A stretch of DNA of 64,000 nucleotides from Lucinisca nassula. Taxonomy: Eukaryota > Mollusca > Bivalvia > Lucinida > Lucinidae. Positions within the stretch are counted from its first letter, which is position 1, and each line of letters opens with the position of its first letter. The stretch spans positions 66,651,396 to 66,715,395 of the forward strand of contig OY757026.1 in the NCBI GenBank assembly GCA_963580285.1. The letters are read 5' to 3'. Below, in pieces: positions 29,548 through 40,496 of this stretch. The notes below the pieces were generated by a model. It saw nothing but the letters and a program-made list of their open reading frames with translations, made no database searches and had not been told where the DNA came from. The position numbers and the translations under genes are program-made.

Positions 29548-29790
29548 GCCCAGTTTTTCAAAGCCCTGTTAATTTAACGAGATTGTTAATGGTCAAACTG
29601 TTAACTGATCTAGCAAGTACAATTTCTAATATTGTTGTGTTTTTGTTGCAAAAATGTGAGCAGCTTTTGCAAATTCAAAAGCTGCTCACATCTTTTGCAG
29701 CAAAAATACACATATTAGCACATTTGGCAAATTAAATGATCGAAGTTTTAACAATATACATACTAACAACATCGTTACTTTTGAACAACG
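29548..29790. mobile_element. Family M MITE
   Basis: CAGGGCCCAGTTTTTCAAAG and TTTTGAACAACGGGAATC are the ends. The core GTGAGCAGCTTTTGCAAATTC / AAAAGCTGCTCACATC lies at 29656-29691. Confidence 0.7.
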
Positions 29791-31498
29791 GGAATCAATT
29801 CGTACTTGAAGGCTTGGTATGAAATCTACATTGCTTATTTTCTTCTTTCCAAAAGAGAACACTAGTACTTTTTAATCCCCAGCCACGAAGCGGAGCGGGG
29901 ATTATAGGAATGGCCTTCGTCTGTCCATCCATCCATCTGTCCGTCTGTCTATCTGTCCGTTACACTTTCTTGTCCGCTCCATATCTCCTGAACCCTTTGA
30001 TAGATTTTCATTAAACTTTAGTCAATTATTCGTCGCAGTGAGCTGGTGTGCAGAACCCATAAATGAACCATGCCGACTCAAGGTCACGGTTGAAGGTCAC
30101 GAGTTTGAAACTTGGAATTTTGTGTCTGTTCCGTATCTCCTTTACCCTTGGAAGGATTTTCATTAAACTTTGGTCAAATATTCTTCTCAGTGAGCTGATT
30201 TTGCAGAACCCATGTCTGTCTGTCAGTCTGTCCGTCCGCCTGTCTGTCTGTAACACTTTCTTGTCCGCTCCATATCTCCTGAACCCTTTTCTGAACCCTT
30301 TGATAGATTTTCATTAAACTTCGGTCAATTATTCGTCTCAGTGAGCTGGTGTGCAGAACCCATAAATGAACCATACTGACTCAAGGTCACGGTTGAAGGT
30401 CACGAGTTTGAAACTTTGAATTTTGTATTCGTTCCATATCTCCTTTACCCTTGGAAGGATTTTCATTAAACTTTGGTCAGATATTCTCCTCAGTGAGCTG
30501 ATGTGCAGAACCCATGTCCATCTGTCAGTCGACCTCCTGTCTGTCTGTAACACTTCCTTGTCCACGCCATATCTCCTGAACCCTTTGATAGATTTTCATT
30601 AAACTTTGGTCAATTATTCGTCTCAGTGAGCTGGTGTGCAGAACCTATAAATCAACCATGCTGACTCAAGGTCACGGTTGAAGGTCATGAGTTTGAAACT
30701 TGGAATTCTGTGTCCATTCCATATCTCCTTTACCCTTTGAAGGATTTTCATTAAATTTTAGTCAAATATTCTTCTCAGTGAGCTGATTAGGCCAGTACAT
30801 TTAGCTTGAAATGACCCTTGACCCACAACTAATTCCTTGAGAAATGTTATCAGCAGTTTTAGTATCAGGAAGGTGTCCTGATTTATAGAAAAAAAGTCCT
30901 CAAAAAAAATCCGAGGGGAAAGGGTATTTTTTGGGGGTGAAAAATTACGAAAAATGAAGAAAAATCACAAAAACCAGGACAAAATTAATATTACTGGCGT
31001 ATGTTAAACAATTAATACTTGACTTCATTAAATCATCCAAAATGAATATTTCTATTTGGGGAAAAATACTAAAAATTCTGAAGATAAAAGTTTTCTTTTA
31101 ATTCATTTTTTTTATATATTTTTGTGTGAATTAGGGAAAAACAAGTATTAGCTTTACAAAAAGCTTGAGTCTATGCTAAGCACACATTAATTTGTGTAGA
31201 ACTAAAATGTGTCAGTTACCATAAAGTGTAAAAAGAGTCACAGATATCAAATAAGGATTTACAAATCTTATCAACAATGTCACATAAAACAAAATCAAAA
31301 AAGGAAAATCAAAAGCAAACTGTGGCACATCACAAAACATGCCTATGTAATTTTGACCCCCACTAACCCACTTTTATATATAAACTAGAAACACTTGAGG
31401 TTTAGGGGTTATATATTATTTTTCTGCTCAAAAACATAACTTCTGAGATTGTTGATACTCAATAGAACTGCCTCATCTATGTTTTGAGCAGAATTAAG

Positions 31499-31828
31499 TG
31501 AGTGAGTGTGTTTGAGGTTTACGTCCCGTCAACAGCAAATGTCATATGCAGTGGTTTCAAAAACATTTCGGCATCCAGATTTCAAGGAAAGATACGATTG
31601 TGATTTTCAATGTTATCTGAATAAAGCCAAATTTATGAAGCATAGCAGGGGAATAATGTCTAAGCAAACGGGAAAATCCCTAGTACCCGTCAATTGATGA
31701 AACCCCTGCATACAAAGACCGGACCTCGGTTTAAAGACTCATCTGAGAGTCTGGAGAAGCCCTTGGATCGAACCCATATCTCCTGGTTTATGAGGTTAGT
31801 AGCTTAACCACTACACCATGGAGGCTTC
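31499..31828 (-). mobile_element. SINE-T carrying a nested MITE
   Basis: The target duplication is TTTGAGCAGAATTAAG / TTTGAGCAGAAATAAG (31483-31498, 31829-31844). Without the 164-bp MITE it is about 164 bp, as in the other SINE-T copies. The minus-strand head carries the A-box-like TGGTGTAGTGG. Confidence 0.85.
31547..31710. mobile_element. 164-bp TA-MITE inside SINE-T
   Basis: TGCAGTGGTTTCA and TGAAACCCCTGCA are inverted (12 of 13). TA flanks both ends (31545-31546, 31711-31712). Removing it plus one TA restores the SINE-T sequence around GGTCATAC. No second copy was seen here. Confidence 0.85.
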
Positions 31829-32369
31829 TTTGAGCAGAAATAAGAAAAATAATGTACATGTATACACCCTAAAACTCCCCACTGCCCCACCCCACCCAGG
31901 TGTATATGGGTAGCAGTGGTGTAAAAGTCAACTGCCTCTCCCTCGCGCACGTGAAAACATCCGGAATGAGTGATTAAGTTTGAGACTTTCATTGCAATCG
32001 AACAAAAATAAATTAGTATAAACTAAAACTCGATGAGGAAGGGGTTTCTATCGAGTACCCACAATCTATGCTTTTGAGTAGACATTACGAAACACGCCTT
32101 AACAAAAACATTGTCAATTTTTCAGCCCCAAAATGGAATTTTAAGATTAAAAAAAATGATGTTTTTCTTATTTCTGCTCAAAACATAGATTGCAGAGGTC
32201 GACTAAGAATCGCCTGAACTTGGCGGTTCTGCCGAGTACCCACAATTATGTTTTTGCACTGATATAAGAAATTTAATGTTTATCCCTGTAAACCAGTTTT
32301 ACAATATAAAAGTGGGGTTGGAGGGGTCAAAATGATATAGGCTTGTTTTTCGACCCCACCCATCTGGGC

Positions 32370-32815
32370 TTGGTTTGGTTGATTTGAGGTTTAACGCACC
32401 AACAAATGTATAGTTAGGTGGCTATGTAAATGGACAGAATCAGTGTAAGTAAATGGGATTTATTCCGTTAGACCCGCAAAATACTTCTTTTCTGTGGCTA
32501 AAAGTAGCCACTTAAGTATCGATCCTGCCAAAAATAGCCACATAACTATCCATTTGTGAGAACATCCGTCCCCGTCAACACTGTAAAGGTCATGTCCCCG
32601 TCAACACTGTAAAGGTCATTTTGGAGACGTTGCTTCCAATTGTGTGGGAATTTTACGCGACATTGAGATGAAATGACATCTCAAGCCCTGTCGCCCAATG
32701 AAACCAATAGGGTTTATAAGCATGGATGGTCCGCCTCGCACCGCGGTTCCTGGACAGGCTTAGATCCTCTAAGCGGTTTACTGGCGCATATATTTCTTCA
32801 AGCCCCTATGGGCGG
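32370..32815 (-). mobile_element. SINE-F split by a MITE at about 32401-32563
   Basis: The tail GGTTGATTTGAGGTTTAAC is separated from GTCCCCGTCAACACTGTAAA by an element. Its ends ACAAATGTATAGTTAGGTGG and CCACATAACTATCCATTTGT are inverted repeats. The block CCCCGTCAACACTGTAAAGG then occurs twice. The head (CAAGCCCCTATGGGCGGGG) abuts the next SINE. Confidence 0.75.
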
Positions 32816-33052
32816 GGCCGATCTGGGCTTGGAGTAATAGATTGGGCTGCATGATGCTTCCGCACAGAACTGATACCGACCGCACATGAGTACTGTTAAA
32901 CCGCTGAGAATGTCTAAACCTGCCCAGAAAAGTTGCTGCGAGTCAGCCTGTCCATGCATGTAAACTCTTTTGGATTCATTGGGCGGCAGGGACTGAGATG
33001 TCATTTCATCTCAATGTCAGGTAAAAGTCCCACAAAATTGGAAGCAACGTCT
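32816..33052 (+). mobile_element. SINE-F, head-to-head with the previous one
   Basis: CGATCTGGGCTTGGAGTAAT through GTACTGTTAAACCGCTGAGA to ACAAAATTGGAAGCAACG. It lacks the 3' tail and is followed by TTTCGTGATGAATAAG. Confidence 0.75.
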
Positions 33053-33163
33053 CGTTTTCGTGATGAATAAGAAAAACATCATAATTTTCTCTGGAAATTT
33101 TTTGGGTGATCAAATCTTCCAATAGATTTCAATATGTGTGTTTTCGTAATGTTTTTTTTTTTA

Positions 33164-33840
33164 TGACCCCAACTTTTTTGGAGGGGCATATTGCTTCTGG
33201 TTGGTCCATTAGAACTTCCGTTACGCCTTTGATGCATAGCATAACGCAAGAACCGTGCATGCTAGGGTTTTGAAATTTCATATGTGGATTCTTCATGGAA
33301 ATTTAGCTAACCCGTATTTTTTTTCTTATCCGGATTATGCCCCTTTCAAAAGTTATTGCCCTTTGAATTTTTGTTTTTATAAAATCTTGTCAGCAACATA
33401 TCTCAAAATCTATTGTAGCTAGAACCTTGTAAGTTGGTGAAAAGATTGGTGCTGATGAGTAGATGTCCTGATTAACTTTTGACTAAATTCCGAAAAATAC
33501 TTTGTGGCTAATGGCCCTTTGTCACTTTCGGTACATTGTATGCATTGTGATGCATAACATAACTTTAGAAGCTTGTATGCTAGGGTTTTGAAATTTCGTA
33601 TATGGATTTCTCATGGAAAGTTAGCTGAAAGATATTTTTCTCATCCGGAATTTGCCCCTTTAAGGTTGTTTGAGTCAACCTTTATGCTCAATCAGCTCAA
33701 AACAGTTATTGTGAGCAATGTTGGGAGACAAAATTTGTAAATCAATTTCAAGGGGGTATCCCTTTTCTTAGTATTATTTTTCCTGCCTGTTTAAAATTCA
33801 GCGGCCAATTTCTATTGCAGTAAGTAGATAGGACAGTGTT
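33164..33840 (+). mobile_element. Hairpin-headed element, diverged
   Basis: The head is TTATGACCCCAACTTTTTTG / GAGGGGCATATTG. Two related units (GATGCATAGCATAACGC and GATGCATAACATAAC; GGGTTTTGAAATTTC twice) follow at about 300-bp spacing. The wording is related to the element at 35386. Confidence 0.6.
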
Positions 33841-34490
33841 GCAATTGTTCTGATTGTGATTTTTGAATGGTTGCTTCCACAAAGTCATACATAGCTTTCA
33901 AAATCTTATGTGCGCAATGTTACCAGAATACACCGTATACACATATTTATGATATTAATTGATTTGATTCTGATGGCACAAATGTGCTTCCATACACTAA
34001 ATTTTTGTCATGAGACCCCCCCCCCACCCAAAAAAAGAAAATGTTTATTTTTACAACTTGAACATAATTCTTGTATATCAATAGCATACAAGGGAAATAT
34101 AAATGGCATCTATACAAAAAAAAAAAATTGAATATAGAAAGCAGCGGGAGTCTAAATCGTCTGCTTGTGTCCGCCAAACCTTCAACTGGATTTCCTTTTG
34201 ATTTTGTGGATTCCAACACATATAGATGGATAGATTTGGGAAAATGCATAGCCTCCATGTACCATATCTCGAACGATTTTGAGCAAATATTTCAATTTTT
34301 CAGTCAAGAGAAAGCTTCTTCGTTCTCTTTTTAATAATAAATTACAGACTGCACATTAACAATTTGTGACGTATATTTTGTTTTTAATGACGTCATTTGT
34401 TTGCGCGTGAGGAGAGCTAGCCTTACAGCCGGTAAAACAGTGTATGGTGCTATTATTGGACCATTACTTATTTAATTTTTTTCTGCGGAT
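33841..34490. other. Interior of the 3.85-kb element, unassigned
   Basis: AT-rich with short open stretches in both strands and no recognised domain. A C run and an A run lie at 34016-34040 and 34120-34130. Confidence 0.35.
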
Positions 34491-35385
34491 TAAATCCTAA
34501 TTTTCTCGGAACTGGCACGGATATTTTTTGAGGACTTTTTTTTGGTAATTAATATAACACAGCCCTGTGTTTTGGTGTTAAAAGAATTTCTCAAGGAATT
34601 ATCTTGACCATAAAAATTAAAGTGCCTCGCCTAGATGTGCAGAACCCATAAATGAACCATGCGGACTCAAGGTCAAGGTCACATTTGAAGGTCACAAGTT
34701 TAAAACTTTGAATTTTTTGTCCGTTCCATATCTCCTTTACCCCTCAAAGGATTTTCATTAAACTTTGGTCAATTATCCCCCTCAGTGGGCTGATGTGCAG
34801 AACCGATAAATGAACCATGCCGACTCAAGGTCAAGGTCACATTTGAAGGTCACGAGTTTAAATCTTTAAATTTTTTGTCCATTTCATACCTCCTTTACCC
34901 CTCAAAGGATTTTCATTAAACTTTGGTCAATTATCCCCCTCAGTGAGCTCATGTGCAGAGCCCATAAATGAATCGTGTCGACACCAGATCAAGGTCACGA
35001 GTTTGAAACTTTGAATTTTGTGTCCATTCCATATCTCCTTTACCCTTCAAATGATTTTCATGAAACGTTGGTCAAATCCCCATCAGTGAGCTGATGTGCA
35101 TAACACATAAACCATGCCAACTCAAGGTCAAGGTCACAGTTGAATGTCACAAGTTTGAATCTTTGAATTTTGTGTTTGTTCCATATCTCCTTTACCCCTG
35201 GAAGGATTTTCATTAAACTTTTGAGAAATATACCCCACAGTCAGCTGCTGTTCAGAACCATTAATAAACCATGCCAACTCAAGGTCAAGGTCACAGGTGA
35301 AGGTCACAAGATTGAGCCTTGATACAAAGTGTGTGTGTGTGTGTGGGGGGGGGTTTGGCTGTCCTTCAGACTGCTTTCTTGTTAT

Positions 35386-37470
35386 GCCCCCAACTTCGAA
35401 GAAGTTGTGGGGGCATATTGGTTTTGCCCTGTTCGTCCATCCGTCCTTCCGTCCTTCCATCCTTCCGTCCTTACGTCCATCCCACTTTTTACTGCATAGC
35501 ATAACTTTAGAACCATGGGTGCTAGGTTTTTGAAATTTCATATATGGATTCCTCATGAAAAAATAATTGACCCGTGTTTTTTTTCTCGTCAGGATTATGC
35601 CCCTTTTTTGAGTTATGCCCCTTTGCAAAAAATACTATGAAATCTTGTAAGCAAGATATCTCAAAAACTGTTTGAGCTATTGCCCTGAAACTTTACATGC
35701 TGGTTGGGGATGATGAGTAGATGAACTGATTAACTTTTGAAAAAAATCCGAAATTTTTTTCTTGAGTTATGGCCCTTTGAAATTTTTCGCGTTTTAAGTT
35801 TGTAAGCAAGATATCTAAAAAAACTATTTGAGGTTTTTCCCCGAAACTTCACAGACTTGTCGGGGATGATGAGTAGATGAACTGATCAACTTTTGAAAAA
35901 AATCCGATTTTTTTTTCTTGAGTTATGGCCCTTAGATTTTTTTCGTGTTTTCAGCTTGTAAGCAAGATATCTCAATAATTGTTTGAGCGATTGCCCTGCA
36001 ACTTTACAAGCTGGTTTGGGATGATGTGTAGATGAACTGATTAACTGTTGAAAAAAAATCCTATATTTTTTTCTTGAGTTATGGCCCTTTGAAATTTTTC
36101 GCGTTTTAAGTTTGTAAGCAAGATATCTCAAAAACTATATGAGGTTTTTCCCCAAAACTTCACAGACTGGTTGGGTATGATGAGTAGATGAACTGATTAA
36201 CTTTTGAAAAAAATCCAATTTTTTTTTCTTGAGTTATGGCCCTTTGATTTTTTTCGTGTTTTCAGCTTGTAAGCAAGATATCTCAAAAATTGTTTGAGCT
36301 ATTGCCCTGAAACTTTACAGGCTGGTTGGGGATGATGAGTAGATGAACTGATTAACTTTTGAAAAAAATCCAAAATTTTTTTCTTGAGTTATGGCCCTTT
36401 GAAATTGCCTTAGATTTTTTTCGTGTTTTCAGCTTGTAAGCAAGATATCTCAATAATTGTTTGAGCGATTGCCCTGCAACTTTACAAGCTGGTTTGGGAT
36501 GATGTGTAGATGAACTGATTAACTGTTGAAAAAAAATCCTATATTTTTTTCTTGAGTTATGGCCCTTTGAAATTTTTCGCGTTTTAAGTTTGTAAGCAAG
36601 ATATCTCAAAAACTATATGAGGTTTTTCCCCAAAACTTCACAGACTGGTTGGGTATGATGAGTAGATGAACTGATTAACTTTTGAAAAAAATCCAATTTT
36701 TTTTTCTTGAGTTATGGCCCTTTGATTTTTTTCGTGTTTTCAGCTTGTAAGCAAGATATCTCAAAAATTGTTTGAGCTATTGCCCTGAAACTTTACAGGC
36801 TGGTTGGGGATGATGAGTAGATGAACTGATTAACTTTTGAAAAAAATCCGAAATTTTTTTCTTGAGTTATGGCCCTTTGAAATTTTTCGCTTTTTAAGTT
36901 TGTAAGCAAGATATCTAAAAAACTATTTTAGGTTTTTCCCCGAAACTTCACAGACTGGTCAGGGATGATGAGTAGATGAACTGATTAACTTTTGAAAAAA
37001 ATCCGATTTTTTTTTCTTGAGTTATGGCCCTTAGATTTTTTTCGTGTTTTCAGCTTGTAAGCAAGATATCTCAATAATTGTTTGAGCGATTGCCCTGCAA
37101 CTTTACAAGCTGGTTTGGGATGATGTGTAGATGAACTGATTAACTGTTGAAAAAAATCCTATATTTTTTTCTTGAGTTATGGCCCTTTGAAATTTTTCGC
37201 GTTTTAAGTTTGTAAGCAAGATATCTCAAAAACTATATGAGGTTTTTCCCCAAAACTGTATCTCTAAAACTGTATGAGCTATTATCCTGTAACTTAAAAA
37301 ACTAGTAGGGGGTGATAAATAAACGACCTGATTAACTACAGCTTTTCTTGTGTAATTTCAGCATTACAGCCACATAAAAACAAGATATCTCAATTACTGT
37401 TAGGGACAAGCAGTGTTAGGGTCAAGCAGTTGGGGGCATTGTGTTTCATAAACACTGGCTCTAGTTGATC
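35386..37470 (+). mobile_element. Hairpin-headed element with long 150-bp array
   Basis: The head is TATGCCCCCAACTTCG / CGAAGAAGTTGTGGGGGCATA, then (TCCGTCCT)n to 35480. About ten units of roughly 150-160 bp follow, each with GTAAGCAAGATATCTCAA, ACTTTACAxGCTGGTTxGGG and TTCTTGAGTTATGGCCC. Two alternating unit types give a period near 300-470. The end is GTTGGGGGCATTGTGTTTC. It has the same terminal signature as 6514-7565. Confidence 0.8.
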
Positions 37471-37499
37471 TTAAATTTTGATTGGTTCCGTTAATTTTT

Positions 37500-37735
37500 A
37501 ACAACCAAGATCCAGTTGTTCAAAGCATCAGTAGCTTAAGGAGCTCGTTAGCAAGTATAAAATCTCAAATTCTGATATTTTTGCTGAAAAAATGTGAGCA
37601 GCTTTTGCAGATTGCAGATGCAAAAGCTGCTCACATTTTTTCAGCAAAAATATTAGTAAATTTGCCACATTAAATGATCAAAGTTTTAACAATTTGTTAA
37701 CTAACAATATTGTTAGTATTGAACAACTGGCCCTG
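37500..37735. mobile_element. Family M MITE
   Basis: ATCCAGTTGTTCAAAGCATC and TTGAACAACTGGCCCTGATC are the ends. The core GAGCAGCTTTTGCAGATTGC / GCAAAAGCTGCTCACATT lies at 37595-37637. Confidence 0.75.
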
Positions 37736-37838
37736 ATCAAACCAGTTTTATTTCTTTTACAGAATTTTTGTCTTTTTGCAACTGTAGTGCTACAAAGCAA
37801 AAATTTATTTTAAAAAGAAAAAATATGTGATTTCGGTT

Positions 37839-38343
37839 TACACCACAACCTCTTTATAACATTATTAATGGGGTCCAAAGCAGAAACCGTGTTAGGTAAA
37901 CAGCCGTTTTATATCCAAACAAAGATCGGCCCCTTCCCATCAGGGCATTAAGAAATAGATGGACTGCATAATGCTTCCATGCAGAGCTGAAACCGACCGC
38001 ACACAAGTACTGGTAAACCGCTGAGAGGATCAACGCCTGCCAGAGCAAAGCATTGCGATTCGGACTGCCCATGCATATAAACCCAATTGGTTTCATTGGG
38101 CGACAGGGCTTGTGGTGACATTTCATATCAATGTCTGGTAAAAGTCCCACAAAATTGATAGCAACGTCTCCAAAATGACCTATACAGTGTTGACGGGGAT
38201 ATTAAACCTCAAATCAAACAAAACAAATAACCAAACAAAAATGTGTAGATTATATACAAAAATGACTATACAATCTCCACTTGAAACCGTGTTATATCCA
38301 AACTGTGTTATACTGACCTATGTTATAACAAGGTTGTGGTGTA
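37839..38343. mobile_element. Family P MITE split by SINE-F
   Basis: TACACCACAACCTCTTTATA and TATAACAAGGTTGTGGTGTA are inverted ends beside TA. SINE-F (about 37924-38225, + strand, GGCCCCTTCCCATCAGGGC to CAAATAACCAAACAAA) is inside. Confidence 0.82.
37924..38225 (+). mobile_element. SINE-F, near full length
   Basis: The head is CGGCCCCTTCCCATCAGGGC. The body has GGTAAACCGCTGAGAGG, GGGCGACAGGGCTTGTGG and CCACAAAATTGATAGCAACG. The tail is CTCAAATCAAACAAAACAAA. Confidence 0.8.
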
Positions 38344-38351
38344 TGTATTTA

Positions 38352-38521
38352 AGAAATAGATCAGCTCTAACTGTGATTTGTTGTGTAATAAATCACAGTT
38401 TGGAGGTCAGTTGTAAAGTAGACAAATCACGAGCGCGTAGCGCGCGTGATTTGTCTACTTACAACTGACCGACAAACTGTGATTTATTACACAACAAATC
38501 ACTGGCTAGAGCTGATCTATT
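38352..38521. repeat. 170-bp palindrome with about 80-bp arms
   Basis: The arms start AAATAGATCAGCTCTAACTG and end CTAGAGCTGATCTATTT. They contain TGATTTGTTGTGTAATAAATC, GGTCAGTTGTAAAGTAGAC and AAATCACG around a GCGCGTAGCGCGC centre. Mismatches are few. A related single arm (GAGCTGTGATTTGTTGCAG) lies near 38749. Confidence 0.85.
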
Positions 38522-38835
38522 TCGATTCTAACACGCTGAAAATCGGCAATAATGTTGTTGTTTCTTTCAAAATCTCACAACTTTTCGCCATTGTTAGAAG
38601 AAATCCCGCTTTTATTATCGACTGAAACACATGCATTTATAACGTTTTCGATGCGAGAAAATGGTGTTACACCGTCTAACGTCAAGTAAATCGACTAGTG
38701 AAGTCATAAATTTGCAGTTTTTAATGACGTAACACGTCACGCTCTTCCGAGCTGTGATTTGTTGCAGAATAAAACACAGTTATTTTGCATTGCCTATATA
38801 GATGCGCTGTGTTAGAATTGTTCTTAGTCCACTAA
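38522..38835. other. Unassigned sequence
   Basis: It contains the isolated palindrome arm near 38749-38785 and no exon or mobile-element end that I recognise. Confidence 0.35.
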
Positions 38836-38839
38836 ACCA

Positions 38840-39010
38840 CAATAATACCTACCTTTGAAAACTGAGTAGATCCAGATCAGATGAACGAATCCATCTGCTC
38901 GGTATCTACACTGTTTGTCATTCAGTTTGGGAATTCGCATGAATACATTTTATCAAGTTGTCTTGTTGATTGTCAAAAATGGGTTCGGTATTATTAATGT
39001 ATTCAGCAGG
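38840..39010 (-). mobile_element. Family A MITE, eroded
   Basis: ATACCTACCTTTGAAAACTG, GATCCAGATCAGATGAACG, CATCTGCTCGGTATCTAC and TTCAGCAGG follow A order. The TTAA ends and full stem are lost. Confidence 0.55.
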
Positions 39011-39147
39011 AGGAAAACATGAAAATCTGTCTGAAATTTGTAAGATATAAATTTGATGCCTACCAAAAATGAAATCACACATTTACATGTATATAGATCT
39101 ATCATTGTTTAAAAAGAAGGAACTGTTGTTCCATTTTCTTGCATTAA

Positions 39148-39558
39148 TTAACCCTTAAGATGCCAAGAAAAACTCATTCAGTTTACAAACTAAATGACAT
39201 TGTAGGTCCTGATCAGTTGTCTTCTTCAGAATCCATCACTGTTTTTAGATGTGAATATTGAAGTCTCATATTGTAAGGGAGGCAATCCTTTCTGTTTGTT
39301 ATTGTTAGGATGTGATGAGTAGTGGGTCTTCTACCTTCCTGGGTTAATCATGCTTTGTCGTCTGCTGGTAACTTTAAAAGTTATTGTTGCAAACAGTGTG
39401 GACCCAGATCAGACTGCTCCTCTAGGAGCAGTCTGATCTGGGTCCACACTGTTTGCCTGTATGAAAAACCATTTCTAAAAATTTGAAAGAGGATTCAGCA
39501 GTCTACATAAGCAGACGGCATTTTCAGATGTAGTTTTTCTCAGTGTCTTAAGGGTTAA
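39148..39558 (-). mobile_element. B MITE remnants, one end chimeric with family A
   Basis: 39148-39250 starts as B (TTAACCCTTAAGATGCC) but switches to A core (CATTCAGTTTAC, GGTCCTGATCAG, CTTCTTCAGAATCC). 39340-39558 is a reversed B with perfect stem GATCAGACTGCTCCTCTAGG / AGCAGTCTGATC and right end CTTAAGGGTTAA. Confidence 0.65.
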
Positions 39559-39587
39559 TGATTAAATGTCCTCCAGGCCTGTTAACA

Positions 39588-39843
39588 TTGTTCAGCTGAA
39601 TAAATTAATTTTGCCACACCCATTTTGACCATCATCCAATCAGATTATTGATGTAATTTATTCCTGTTTATTCACAAATGGAATGACAAACAGTGATGTT
39701 TGACCATCATCCAATCAGATTGCTTGATCTAATTTATTCCTGTTTGGATTGACAAACAGTGATGGCTTCTAGAAGCCATCTGATCAGGATCTTCACTGTT
39801 TGTAAAGGTGGAGCATACCCTGGTTCAACAGGAGATGGGTTAA
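39588..39843 (+). mobile_element. Family A MITE with internal duplication
   Basis: The block GACCATCATCCAATCAGATT...TTTATTCCTGTTT and GACAAACAGTGATG are present twice, about 70 bp apart. The second copy leads to AGAAGCCATCTGATCAGG and the end GGGTTAA. Confidence 0.65.
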
Positions 39844-39975
39844 TTCAGTGTGTGAACAGGAAAAGTAGTCCATCTTGACCCACTTGTTTAAAAGTGACGG
39901 TGTAGTTAGTTACCATATCTGCAAAACCTATACTGTACCTGTCAAGCATATTACATATTATACATTCTAGATCAT

Positions 39976-40219
39976 TTAACTCTTTAAGAAGCTGAGAAAA
40001 ACTACATCTGAAAATGTCGTCTGCTTATGTCATCTGCTTAATCTTTTTGCAAATTTTTCAAAAATATTTCTGCAAACAGGCAAACAGCGTGGACGCAGAT
40101 CAGACTGCTCCTAGAGGAGCAGTCTGATCTGGGTCCACGCTGTTTGCAAAATCTGATTTTAAAGTACTTGGCAGACGACAAAGCAGACGACTTGTCGTGA
40201 TTGGCATTTTATTGGTTAA
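39976..40219 (+). mobile_element. Family B MITE
   Basis: TTAACTCTTTAAGAAGCTGAG to GGCATTTTATTGGTTAA. The stem is GATCAGACTGCTCCTAGAGG / AGCAGTCTGATC; the outer core ACAGCGTGGACGCA pairs with GGGTCCACGCTGTTTGC. GCGTGG and CCACGC are compensating changes from the usual GTGTGG and CCACAC. Confidence 0.8.
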
Positions 40220-40283
40220 ATGCCAATAAGGTCCAATCTGGTCTGAATATATTTTAGCTGTCTTTCTTTAGGGACTAGTCTTA

Positions 40284-40496
40284 TTAACCCTTGTCCTGCT
40301 GAATATTCATATATGCCACACCCACTACCGATTATCAACCAATCAGATTACTTGATGCAGATTATTGCAACAAATTCACAATCTGAATGGCAAACAATGT
40401 AGATCCTGATCAGATGGCTTCGTCCGAAGCCATCTGATCTGGATCTTCATTGCTTGGAAAATAAGGCATATCCGGGCTCAGCAGGACAAGGGTTAA
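40284..40496 (+). mobile_element. Family A MITE
   Basis: TTAACCCTTGTCCTGCTG and CAGCAGGACAAGGGTTAA are perfect ends. The core is GATCAGATGGCTTCGTCCG / AAGCCATCTGATC. It has the same end variant (GTCCTG) as the copy at 3406. Confidence 0.88.

Larger units (their letters stand above)
31363..31905. mobile_element. Family G MITE split by SINE-T
   Basis: G blocks ACCCCCACTAACCCAC and GATACTCAATAGAACTGCC lead to GCAGAATTAAG. After the SINE the G arm restarts AGAAATAAGAAAAATAATG and ends ACACCCTAAAACTCCCC. Further G-like sequence with its own stem (CGACTAAGAATCGCC / GGCGGTTCTGCCGAG) follows at about 32150-32330. Confidence 0.6.
30788..34633. mobile_element. 3.85-kb TIR element, 3-bp GAT duplication
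   Basis: The left end TAGGCCAGTACATTTAGC and the reverse complement of the right end, TAGGCGAGGCACTTTAATTT, align. They continue to align inward through TAATTCCTTGAGAAAT and AAAGTCCTCAAAAAA over about 140 bp with gaps. GAT occurs on both flanks (30785-30787, 34634-34636), in a minisatellite that otherwise reads GAGCTGATGTGCAG. No transposase was recognised; the interior is AT-rich and holds G, SINE-T, SINE-F and a hairpin-headed element. Confidence 0.75.
29876..35330 (+). repeat. Hairpin-headed minisatellite element split by a 3.85-kb insertion
   Basis: The head is AATCCCCAGCCACGAAGC / GGAGCGGGGATTATA (29876-29904), then CTGTCCATCCATCCATCTG. Imperfect units of 120-190 bp follow with CATATCTCCTGAACCC, GATTTTCATTAAACTTTGG, CAGTGAGCTGATGTGCAG and GACTCAAGGTCACGG. 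The array runs to 30787 and resumes at 34634. Units contain repeated TGTCTGTCTGT stretches. It ends before a (GT)n tract at 35330-35345. Confidence 0.8.

Noticed and set aside
30026..30565. Minus-strand frames with DRRTDRLTDRH words
   Set aside because: They are reads of (TCTG)n/(TCCG)n tracts within the minisatellite.
35134..35628. 164-residue minus-strand frame
   Set aside because: It lies across the end of one minisatellite, a (GT)n tract and the head of the next hairpin element. The words KDGRMEGRKDG come from the TCCG-type repeat.
35886..36609. Repeated frames reading AYKLKTRKISKGHNSRKK
   Set aside because: They are stop-free reads of the 150-bp tandem unit, not a repeat protein.
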